Shown here in pieces: positions 18,150 to 23,486 of a stretch of DNA of 23,486 nt (position 1 is its first letter; each line of letters begins with the position of its first letter). A program made the position numbers and the translations under genes. Source of the stretch: Prosthecochloris marina (GTDB lineage Bacteria > Bacteroidota > Chlorobiia > Chlorobiales > Chlorobiaceae). The notes below the pieces were generated by a model that searched no databases, was not told where the DNA came from, and saw only the letters and a list, made by a program, of their open reading frames with translations. Location of the stretch: assembly GCF_003182595.1 (NCBI RefSeq), contig NZ_PDNZ01000013.1, forward strand, positions 1 to 23,486, written 5' to 3'.

Positions 18150-18875
18150 TCATGTCAGGTCAAGACACATCACGAGTCGGTCGGTCGCCCGCTCAGGAGG
18201 AATCCCGATAGACTTGGCCTGCTCTTCGAGCGCCTTGATGAACTCACCGAACCGGCTACGATCCTGCAAATCCGGGTGAGGGTGCCGATCAACAAGGCGA
18301 AATCCCATTTTCTCCCAGAATGTATGTCCGGCACTGCCTGTAATATCGTAGATGATGGGAAGATCCTCAAAAGAGCCCGCCTCGATTCGTTCCCAACCAT
18401 TTACTTTGGCCCACTCAATCAAGGCATTTACCATGCATGTGCCGATGCCTTTCCGCTGGTAGGGATTCTCTTTCTGCTGAGGGCTTCCCGTCATAAGACA
18501 ATGCACGACAAGCGTCCTGTCTTCTATCTGTGCAGGTTCCAGAAAGTCGCTGTCGGAAAAGCCTTCAGCCGGACTTGCCGGAAAATCCTGCTGAAGGCAA
18601 AGGCCTCCTGCACCTTCCTTGCAACAGACAGATTTGGGATAGAAACGAAGGTGCCCTACAATCCGGTCACCATCGCGTGCCAGGATAGCACAAGCTCCAT
18701 AAGTTCTGGTAAGCTTCACCAAAAAGGCAGTGTTGCGGTCGCGATAGCGCTTCCATGGCGTTTTATCGCCGGATGACCACTGGTCGATGGTGTCGCGCGA
18801 AAGTGGTCCGCCATGAAGACAACGCCACAAGATGAATTCCTCTGTCATCGGTTCGACAACCACATCTTCAATCAT
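18150..18875 (-). CDS. GNAT-family acetyltransferase, long form
   Basis: A 241-residue protein with a GNAT core: strand YGACAILARDGDRIVGHLRFYP, a cysteine-containing insert (SVCCKEGAGGLC), strand DRTLVVHCLMTG, acetyl-CoA loop YQRKGIGTCMVNALIEWAKV, then GWERIEAGSFEDLP and TFWEKMGFRLVDRHPHPDLQ. The insert makes it longer than a simple GNAT. The substrate is not predictable. A 38-base stretch of this gene (18663-18700) has a close relative (34 of 38) at 22317-22354, marking a vanished second copy. Same orientation as its neighbours; after its stop a 58-base gap leads to the DUF7000-like gene. Confidence 0.82.
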   Translation of the reverse strand: MIEDVVVEPMTEEFILWRCLHGGPLSRDTIDQWSSGDKTPWKRYRDRNTAFLVKLTRTYGACAILARDGDRIVGHLRFYPKSVCCKEGAGGLCLQQDFPASPAEGFSDSDFLEPAQIEDRTLVVHCLMTGSPQQKENPYQRKGIGTCMVNALIEWAKVNGWERIEAGSFEDLPIIYDITGSAGHTFWEKMGFRLVDRHPHPDLQDRSRFGEFIKALEEQAKSIGIPPERATDRLVMCLDLT

Positions 18876-18884
18876 GATACTTCA

Positions 18885-18937
18885 TTACATTCAAGCCAAA
18901 ACGCTTAAATCAGCGGTGCGGCTGTTTGTTAATGAAA
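18885..18937 (-). repeat. Short degenerate attC-like sequence before the second GNAT gene
   Basis: The minus strand reads CATTAACAAACAGCCGCACC, then GCTGATTTAAGCGTTTTGGC. AAACAGC and GCTG-A-TTT can pair around CGCACC with one unpaired A. TTAAC and GTTTT would be decayed outer boxes. It lies about 20 bases after the stop of the ATC-hydrolase-like gene. It is shorter than standard attC sites, so this is weak. Confidence 0.3.
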
Positions 18938-18956
18938 AACAAAGGATAATGTCTTA

Positions 18957-19679
18957 TTACGTTTCGCTCCATTCAGGGAGATCGTCAGGCGGCCAACCAC
19001 TATAAGTTTCACCCCTGCGCCTAAATCGAAAATCGCAAAAGGAAGCTCCATTTGCAATGGTCTGAGTACGAGTAAAACCTATACCAAACGACCTGAACAT
19101 CACATAATCTCCCAGGCATACATATTTCAGAAATCTTTCAACTTTATATGTTTTAAACAGCTTATGAATCGCACACTCAACATAATTGTATCCAAAATCA
19201 AAATCCCTTCCCTCTGATTCGACATACTCTGAAACAAAGTCATCTTCGTATTTTCTCCGAGAACTCAACTCAATCTGTTTTTTCATTTTTCCAGCATAAA
19301 ATTTCGATGTCGCTATGTATCCTACTATTCGATTGATGATATTCGGTCTGGCCTCGAAGTATCCATTAAAAGCCTCGTAAATAACTTTACCGATTTGACG
19401 GTCGGTTAGCTTTTCTCGCTCAAGCGGACGTATTATGGAAAGCGCAATCGCCCCCATGATCAGATTTATTGTGTCCGCATTTTTTCTTCCTCCTATATAT
19501 GGTAGTTCTTCGAAAAGTTTTTCATAATCAGACTGACTTTCCTGCTGTAGGTAATCTATCTTACCTTCATTGAAATGTAAAGACAGCTCCTTTCTGGCAC
19601 CTTTGTACATCGCGCTGAACTCTCTTATCATTTTAGACCGAATCGACAAGTAGTACTCCGTATTGATGATATCCTTCAT
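18957..19679 (-). CDS. L-2-amino-thiazoline-4-carboxylic acid hydrolase-like protein
   Basis: A 240-residue soluble protein whose C-terminal half fits the ATC hydrolase family: YNYVECAIHKLFKTYKVERF (164-183), then CLGDYVMFRSFGIGFTRTQT (188-207) and IANGASFCDFRFRRRGET (208-225). The Cys-Asp-Phe-Arg-Phe segment is the most conserved part. The founding enzyme opens the thiazoline ring in conversion of D,L-ATC to L-cysteine in Pseudomonas. Most relatives in genomes are uncharacterised, and no partner carbamoyl-cysteine hydrolase is next door, so the reaction here is unsure. It stands alone in its gap and is followed by the second GNAT gene. Confidence 0.75.
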   Translation of the reverse strand: MKDIINTEYYLSIRSKMIREFSAMYKGARKELSLHFNEGKIDYLQQESQSDYEKLFEELPYIGGRKNADTINLIMGAIALSIIRPLEREKLTDRQIGKVIYEAFNGYFEARPNIINRIVGYIATSKFYAGKMKKQIELSSRRKYEDDFVSEYVESEGRDFDFGYNYVECAIHKLFKTYKVERFLKYVCLGDYVMFRSFGIGFTRTQTIANGASFCDFRFRRRGETYSGWPPDDLPEWSET

Positions 19680-20047
19680 TTGAATCCTCTATCTTATCGG
19701 CTTGTTATAACGGTGAGGGAGCCACATCGGTGTAACTTAACGAAATGTAATCATTGACTCTCCATAAGCTAAGCATGACCGTCGTTTCAGACAGTGACGC
19801 AAAGCGATGCGGTTCGAAACGTATGAGCCGATGCTCTTGCTGACAAGTCCAGCCACTCCTTCAGAGTGCTCACGTGGATCAATTCCACCATATCCATGTC
19901 TATGGCATGAAGGAATGGTTGCATGGCGGAATCATCCGCTAAGATAAGGACGGTAAAAAATTCCGAAACCAAATACCAACAGCAGTATCGATTCATGACT
20001 TTTGAACCGGCAGATATCAGGACACTGAGAGAGGCTTCAGACTGGTT
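19680..20047. other. Gap of 368 bases, no supported gene
   Basis: No intact gene. GTTATAAC at 19704-19711 and TGTAACTTAACG at 19731-19742 flank CGGTGAGGGAGCCACATCGGTG, which may be another decayed recombination site. On the minus strand a short open stretch starting MDMVELIHVSTLKEWLDL (near 19895) hints at the N-terminus of a lost gene, but nothing supports it further. Confidence 0.3.
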
Positions 20048-20302
20048 CTACAGTCTGTTTTCTTTGCTGTGCCAAACGCGAATAATAACAACGGTATCGT
20101 TAGCGAAGAACAAACCAGCCCCGAACGAGATAACCAGTTCACGCCTACCCGTGTTATCGTCCATAGGGCGGCCAACCTCGGGTATTGATTTCAAGAGACC
20201 TGCACCGTCCAGAATAATCCTTACTGCTTGTGCTACTGCATCTGTTTTTTTTACATACGAAAACGCATGAAGCCACTCGACATCACCCAGTGCCTCCGGA
20301 AG
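20048..20302 (-). pseudogene. RelE/ParE-like toxin remnant without a start codon
   Basis: The minus-strand frame runs from just after a TGA (20303-20305) to TAG at 20048. It reads LPEALGDVEWLHAFSYVKKT, then SIPEVGRPMDDNTGRRELVI, SFGAGLFFANDTVVIIRVWH and SKENRL. The GRPM.D.TGRRELVI.FGAG and VVIIRVWHS.E.R patterns are classic for RelE/ParE toxins. There is no ATG, GTG or TTG at the right place, and the strand between FGAG and TVVII looks shortened. It follows the frameshifted antitoxin within six bases, so both members of the pair are damaged. Confidence 0.75.
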
Positions 20303-20307
20303 TCAAT

Positions 20308-20578
20308 TTACTTGTAGCAAGCCTTCACCTTGCCTTGCGCCAGATTTTCGATCCACTCAACAGCCTTCTTATGGGATACTGCATAGCCTGTCAGTTGATA
20401 CCGTTCACAACGCTCCATATCCTCACGTTTTTCCTGCTCGTATTTTTCTTCACAATCCAAGAATGTTTCGATAGCCTTGCACATGAGCCAGTGAGGCGAC
20501 CTGTCGCGGATACGAGCCAGTACTGCAAGCCGCTTCTCGGTAAGTGTCGTCTAACTTGACGCCTTTTGTCTTTGACAT
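20308..20578 (-). pseudogene. Ribbon-helix-helix antitoxin, frameshifted at codon 10-11
   Basis: A strong Shine-Dalgarno site (AAAGGAGAGAG) precedes ATG 20578. The frame begins MSKTKGVKLD and then shifts; the correct continuation TLTEKRLAVLARIRDRSPHW and LMCKAIETFLDCEEKYEQEK runs in another frame to VKACYK and TAA at 20308. GVKLDDTLT.KRL..LA..R.RSPHWLM..AI is the standard CopG/RHH antitoxin opening. A two-base loss in an ACACAC-like tract near 20546 would explain the shift. A single slippage could be a sequencing error, but the damaged partner toxin argues for real decay. Confidence 0.78.
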
Positions 20579-20612
20579 GATCTCTCTCCTTTAATTTCTT
20601 ATTGCAACCTTT

Positions 20613-20627
20613 AGCAACTAAATTGCT
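20613..20627. promoter_or_regulatory. Small inverted repeat upstream of the RHH antitoxin relic
   Basis: AGCAA (20613-20617) and TTGCT (20623-20627) flank CTAAA, 35 bases upstream of the antitoxin start. Antitoxins of this type bind short inverted repeats near their promoter, so this could be the old operator. It is short and may be chance. Confidence 0.3.
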
Positions 20628-20735
20628 CCCCTGAACCCAAACACAAATCGTATCCTGCCAGGGCTTGGGGCCTATGGATATCAGGTAGAATGTCATTTTG
20701 AAGCACCGACGCAGCACTAATGGCTGCTGGGGGAT

Positions 20736-21158
20736 TCAAGACAGCCTTTTTGCTGCCTGCTCAAGACCCTGATTGGTTACCGGTTCAGCGAAAATTTTAT
20801 GAACCAGTGCAGATACGACTCCCGAAGGAAGCAACTGTATGGCTCCCACACAGTCCCTGCCGATTTCGGCAAGAAGCTGAAACGCATCGATCGAACCGGT
20901 AGCGAACCGGTCTCGTATCCGTTTTCGAATAGCATCGCTGTTGGGCAAAAGATTGTCGAAAAAAAAGTATACGCTGTCACCGGTATATTTCTTTTTACGT
21001 ATCGGTAGAGAAAGAGATAACGGACGAGAAAAAGACGACGCAGCCTATGTATCAGCATAGGCAAATTCATGGGATCCAGCAGAAGTCAGTGTCCATTCTC
21101 CCACCATCTCGCCGTTCATCAGCACATCGAGTTTGCGCGTTATCGTCTTGCGCCCCAT
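20736..21158 (-). pseudogene. hipA: hipA-like toxin kinase, nonsense-mutated and truncated
   Basis: From ATG 21158 (sharing one base with the hipB stop, TAATG) the minus strand reads MGRKTITRKLDVLMNGEMVG, EWTLTSAGSHEFAYADT, then TAG (21045-21047), then without any frame change RPLSLSLPIRKKKYTGDSVY, FFFDNLLPNSDAIRKRIRDR, FDLL-like FQLLAEIGRDCVGAIQLLPS. This is the HipA N-terminal domain; the stop replaces the Trp expected after the DT/DD motif. After LLPSG the reading frame ends in 25 residues unlike HipA, and the whole kinase catalytic core (normally about 300 residues more) is missing. The gene cannot give an active toxin. Confidence 0.85.
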
Positions 21159-21404
21159 TACCAGAGCGCCCCGTCTTCAACGTGCAACTTCGGTTGCAGA
21201 ACGATTTCAAGATCGAGCGCGGAAAGCAATTTGAACAAACTTTCAATGCTGCTTGCCTTCCGGATGGTTCTCAAGCGCAGAAATAGTCTTTGGAACCATA
21301 CCGACTTTCGCTGCTGCCTTTTTCTGAGAAAGCCCCTTCTCTTTTCTTTGTCCGTTAAGCAGCCGTGCAAGCTGCATAGTTGTCCGTACCGCCTGACTTT
21401 TCAT
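21158..21404 (-). pseudogene. hipB: hipB-like antitoxin, frameshifted
   Basis: An XRE-type helix-turn-helix antitoxin. From ATG 21404: MKSQAVRTTMQLARLLNGQR, KEKGLSQKKAAAKVGMVPKT and ISALENHPE, then a one-base insertion shifts the frame into a quick stop (KQH, TGA). The proper continuation SSIESLFKLLSALDLEIVLQ and PKLHVEDGALW ends at TAA 21158-21160. The HTH and the C-terminal beta-strand used in HipB dimerisation are both recognisable, so the gene was intact not long ago. Three operator-like sequences lie directly upstream. Confidence 0.85.
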
Positions 21405-21432
21405 GAATCTGGAATAGGTTGTGTATAGAAAA

Positions 21433-21504
21433 CATACCCTAAAAGGTATATTTTCAATATATACCCCATAGGGGATATTATCCGATTATACCTTAGAGGG
21501 GATA
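21433..21504. promoter_or_regulatory. Three HipB-type operators with exact 27-bp spacing
   Basis: Three 18-base sites of the form TATAC-N8-GGATA: 21433-21450 (CATAC, eight bases, GTATA), 21460-21477 (TATAC, eight bases, GGATA) and 21487-21504 (TATAC, eight bases, GGATA). Starts are exactly 27 bases apart. The E. coli HipB operator consensus is TATCC-N8-GGATA, a one-base difference in the left half. The array begins 29 bases upstream of the hipB relic start. Confidence 0.8.
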
Positions 21505-21627
21505 GGAAAAGCAGCAAAAACAACACGAAATTCACTTAAAAAAAACAGTGGAACACGTTAGCTACAGCGTCAAGAAAAACCATGACTCCCACATTGAGTT
21601 GAACTGTATTGGTTGACCTTATGCTGC

Positions 21628-22224
21628 TTAACCTCTGCAACGTTCCAATAAGACCATCATGATTAAACTCAGTATGGCTCTTTTCTCTTCGTCAACAATC
21701 ATCTCACCGGTTTTGTCTATTGTAAATTTTCTTTCAAAAAAAGCCGGTTGTTTTTTCACTCTCATTACAACGTGTCCATCCATACGAGATATCGCATAGA
21801 CTGGATGAAACAAGTACGCTGATAAGATTCCAATTACTGGTATCTCCCCTAACAGTCCATCCATCAACTTCACCCAAGGATTTTTTTCTTGGATACTCAT
21901 CGAACCTGTCTGACCACCGAATATTTCATAATGAGCTTTCCAAAGAGACTTCATACCTTGCCTCCTCACCGATCCTACGGATTTCCCTTCTTGGTCAGTA
22001 AAATGGTATTGTGCCGAGAAATCAATAACACGATCCGCTTTCAAATTGAATATAGGCTTACTCTGTTGTTCATCCTTGAATACGATTACAGCTTCTTTAA
22101 GTTTGAACAACTTTTGTTTTACATAAACGATTAAATTACCCTTTGCATCTACGATAGACAGTTGAGGAGCTAAAGCAAAAATTTTAAACGATACTGTCAA
22201 GGGGTAATGAAGTGGAAATTGCAT
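21628..22224 (-). CDS. LURP-one/Tubby-like domain protein
   Basis: A 198-residue protein of the LURP-one-related (YxjI, Tubby C-terminal-like) superfamily: FALAPQLSIVDAKGNLIVYV, KQKLFKLKEAVIVFKDEQQS, KPIFNLKADRVIDFSAQYHF, TDQEGKSVGSVRRQGMKSLW and KAHYEIF. These are the repeating beta-hairpins with the conserved D..G..VG...R.G..SLWKA.YEI stretch. A moderately hydrophobic segment (LMDGLLGEIPVIGILSAYLF) follows and may touch the membrane; the last residues are again hydrophobic. Fold relatives include scramblases and Tubby, but bacterial members have no agreed role. The start has a fair Shine-Dalgarno site (TGAGGA). It is intact, unlike the hip genes next to it. Confidence 0.75.
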   Translation of the reverse strand: MQFPLHYPLTVSFKIFALAPQLSIVDAKGNLIVYVKQKLFKLKEAVIVFKDEQQSKPIFNLKADRVIDFSAQYHFTDQEGKSVGSVRRQGMKSLWKAHYEIFGGQTGSMSIQEKNPWVKLMDGLLGEIPVIGILSAYLFHPVYAISRMDGHVVMRVKKQPAFFERKFTIDKTGEMIVDEEKRAILSLIMMVLLERCRG

Positions 22225-22316
22225 TGTTTGATCCTCAGTTTTTTACTATTTAACTGTCCTTCATCGATTTTTTCATCTCTCGGATTGATGTAATAAAAGA
22301 CGAAAGTACACTACTA

Positions 22317-22354
22317 CCGGTCACCCTTGCCTGCCAAGATAGCACAAGCTCCAT
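22317..22354 (-). pseudogene. Fragment of a GNAT acetyltransferase gene
   Basis: 34 of 38 bases match 18663-18700 in the long GNAT gene. On the minus strand it encodes HGACAILAGKGDR before a stop, against YGACAILARDGDR in the intact gene. It is too short to be functional and points to a lost second acetyltransferase gene. Confidence 0.65.
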
Positions 22355-22571
22355 GAACATGCTACACACTCGCCCCGCTGAACCCAAAGGAAAGAAAGGG
22401 GACGTTCACAACAAAATATACCTCTGCATCAAAAAACAACCACACACGTATAGCACACCGGCTCGTGACTGTTAAACAGGTTAAACAGCAGTTAGCATCC
22501 AAATTCAGCTCCAGGAATCCAATTATGATTATGATTTTAGATTGTTGGATATATTGAGACTGGCATGAGAC

Positions 22572-22603
22572 GTTTATGCTGTATATTGCTGACAAGACAC
22601 TAT
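22572..22603 (+). repeat. Shared motif upstream of the membrane-protein gene
   Basis: It reads GTTTATGCTGTATATTGCTG and then ACAAGACACTAT, and matches 12066-12096 at about 25 of 31 positions. It overlaps the -35 box of the putative promoter at 22589-22616. Confidence 0.5.
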
Positions 22604-22616
22604 AAAAGCATATAAT
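22589..22616 (+). promoter_or_regulatory. Putative sigma-70 promoter of the membrane-protein gene
   Basis: CTGACA (22589-22594) and TATAAT (22611-22616) are 16 bases apart, close to the housekeeping consensus. The start codon follows about 70 bases after the -10 box. Confidence 0.45.
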
Positions 22617-22685
22617 ATTCTGGCAGTAATGTAGCAGGCGAGCACAGTGTTGTAATAATGAACCAGATTAACGGGTAGCTGATTT

Positions 22686-23354
22686 ATGAATGCAAGAAAG
22701 CTGTTATTTTTAGTTCTGATACTAAATTCGGTAGTAGTTATTGCCGCTCTTGAGATAAATAGAAGAAGCGGAGTCAATCATTTCGATGAAGGTAAATTTG
22801 TCACCATATATTCCTTCCTTCAACTTTTAGCGACGTTTGGCATCGTTTTATTAATAAATTGGTATTCTCGTTGGAAAAACCCCTCTTTGATCTGGAAGAT
22901 TATAGCTATCGGGTTTATATTTTTGGCTGCGGATGAAGTCTTTACGATTCATGAAAACATAGATTTTCTGATTCATCGTGTCTTTGGTATAGAAGAAACT
23001 GCTGTTACCGATCGCATCGACGACATCCTCGTTGGTCTATACGGACTGTTAGGGATAGGTGTGCTTTTTGTTTATCGCAATGAATGGAAAATCTATCGCG
23101 AAGCCTTTCCATTTTTCATATTTGGCTTTGCTCTTCTCTTTGGTATGGTCACATTAGATGTAATCACTAACAGACATGACATTCTTTATTTAATATGGGA
23201 TCATCATTCAGCCAGTACTATCCAGTCTTACCTTTCCCTTGCAGAAGAACCACTGAAGGTTTTTTCAGAAGCATTCTTCATATTGGGGTTTTACATTATT
23301 TTACAGACAGTAAAGGCCGGGAAGAAAGAGTCGGCTGTTACTAAAGCAGGCTAA
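22686..23354 (+). CDS. Multi-pass membrane protein of unknown function
   Basis: A 222-residue integral membrane protein that I cannot place in a named family. Hydrophobic segments lie near residues 5-22, 40-60, 70-82, 113-130, 140-160 and 193-210, so about six helices. Charged residues sit within or at helix ends: AADEVFTIHENIDF after the third, LDVITNRHDILYLIWDHHSAS after the fifth, and EEPLKVFSEAF before the last. This Asp/Glu/His set resembles metal-site patterns of some membrane hydrolases, but that is speculation. Codon use is AT-rich like the methyltransferase gene. The stop is embedded in GGCTAACAAAACG, an attC-like opening. It converges with the rRNA operon. Confidence 0.7.
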   Translation: MNARKLLFLVLILNSVVVIAALEINRRSGVNHFDEGKFVTIYSFLQLLATFGIVLLINWYSRWKNPSLIWKIIAIGFIFLAADEVFTIHENIDFLIHRVFGIEETAVTDRIDDILVGLYGLLGIGVLFVYRNEWKIYREAFPFFIFGFALLFGMVTLDVITNRHDILYLIWDHHSASTIQSYLSLAEEPLKVFSEAFFILGFYIILQTVKAGKKESAVTKAG

Positions 23355-23414
23355 CAAAACGTTGCTCAGTGACCACGACAAACCGCGCTCGAGAATACCA
23401 AACTACCACAACCA

Positions 23415-23446
23415 CAAAAGCCCGTCTATGTTGAGACGGGCTTTTG
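23415..23446. terminator. Strong bidirectional terminator before the rRNA operon end
   Basis: CAAAAGCCCGTCT (23415-23427) pairs perfectly with AGACGGGCTTTTG (23434-23446) around the loop ATGTTG. The A- and T-runs in the stem base let it work for the membrane-protein gene (plus) and for the rRNA transcript (minus). Confidence 0.9.
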
Positions 23447-23465
23447 ATGTGTGTAGTAAAAAAAA

Positions 23466-23486
23466 CCGGCGACGACCTACTCTCCC
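23466..23486 (-). rRNA. rrf: 5S rRNA, 3' end only
   Basis: Read on the minus strand, the last bases of the window are GGGAGAGTAGGTCGTCGCCGG, the conserved 3' end of bacterial 5S rRNA (helix pairing with the missing 5' end), followed by a T-run. The rest of the gene lies beyond the right edge. The exact 3' end could be a few bases to the left. Confidence 0.8.

Larger units (their letters stand above)
22225..22685. other. Gap of 461 bases with repeat fragments, no gene
   Basis: No gene is supported. The stretch holds a 38-base fragment of a GNAT gene (22317-22354), a tandem TTAAACAG repeat (near 22470-22487), a GCAGTTAGCATCC segment that recalls an attC outer box, the shared motif at 22572-22603 and a plausible promoter at 22589-22616. 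It looks like a seam between accessory segments. Confidence 0.5.

Noticed and set aside
19787..19996. Minus-strand frame containing MDMVELIHVSTLKEWLDL, faintly like a YdeI-type N-terminus
   Set aside because: The likeness lasts about 15 residues, no continuation is found in any frame, and no Shine-Dalgarno site is visible.
21433..21504. 27-base periodic pattern considered as CRISPR or iteron origin
   Set aside because: The conserved parts are split half-sites directly upstream of a HipB relic and fit HipB operators; there is no replication gene nearby.

Overview
The window looks like part of a bacterial chromosome of moderate GC content (roughly 48-50% by eye). Weak Shine-Dalgarno sites, the gene mix and the 5S rRNA 3' end suggest the Chlorobi/Bacteroidetes side of the tree, perhaps a green sulfur bacterium. 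That placement is an inference; no single marker in the window proves it. The right edge runs into the 3' end of a 5S rRNA gene on the minus strand, so an rRNA operon lies just beyond it.

Layout. (1) 0.3-5.2 kb, plus strand: a three-gene export operon of the YhiI-RbbA-YhhJ type (membrane-fusion protein, double-ATPase/permease fusion, second permease). (2) 5.3-6.5 kb: a stand-alone AAA_14/DUF4143 ATPase with a palindrome just upstream. (3) 6.5-9.1 kb: an arsenic module. arsR, a small CXXC thioredoxin-like protein and an ArsP-type permease lie on the minus strand; a thioredoxin-type arsenate reductase lies on the plus strand. Two palindromes with the same ATCG-N8-CGAT layout sit before arsR and before the thioredoxin gene. 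A composite inverted-repeat element separates the thioredoxin and permease genes. (4) 9.2-12.0 kb: a PerR-like Fur regulator, a probable operator palindrome and a complete katG with terminator, forming a peroxide-response unit. (5) 12.0-13.25 kb: an AT-rich methyltransferase gene followed by a second, broken copy of the katG 3' end with its own version of the katG terminator.

(6) 13.3-22.2 kb: a run of small, unrelated genes, all on the minus strand and many broken: a DUF2283 relic, an intact ParE/RelE toxin-antitoxin pair, an isoprenylcysteine-methyltransferase-like relic, a GNAT gene, an alpha/beta hydrolase, a radical SAM protein, a DUF7000-like gene, a second GNAT gene, an ATC-hydrolase-like gene, a decayed RHH/RelE pair, a decayed hipBA pair and a LURP-one/Tubby-like gene. 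One intergenic stretch (15308-15406) has the architecture of an integron attC site, and several genes end next to a TAACAA motif. My main hypothesis is that this is an old, decaying integron-type cassette array with no integrase gene in the window. (7) 22.2-23.4 kb: a gene-poor stretch, a plus-strand membrane protein of unknown function, a strong bidirectional terminator and the 5S end.

The left part is orderly, functional stress and export machinery. The right part is an accessory region where operators and fragments outlast the genes they served; the three evenly spaced HipB-type operators in front of the broken hipBA genes are the clearest example.
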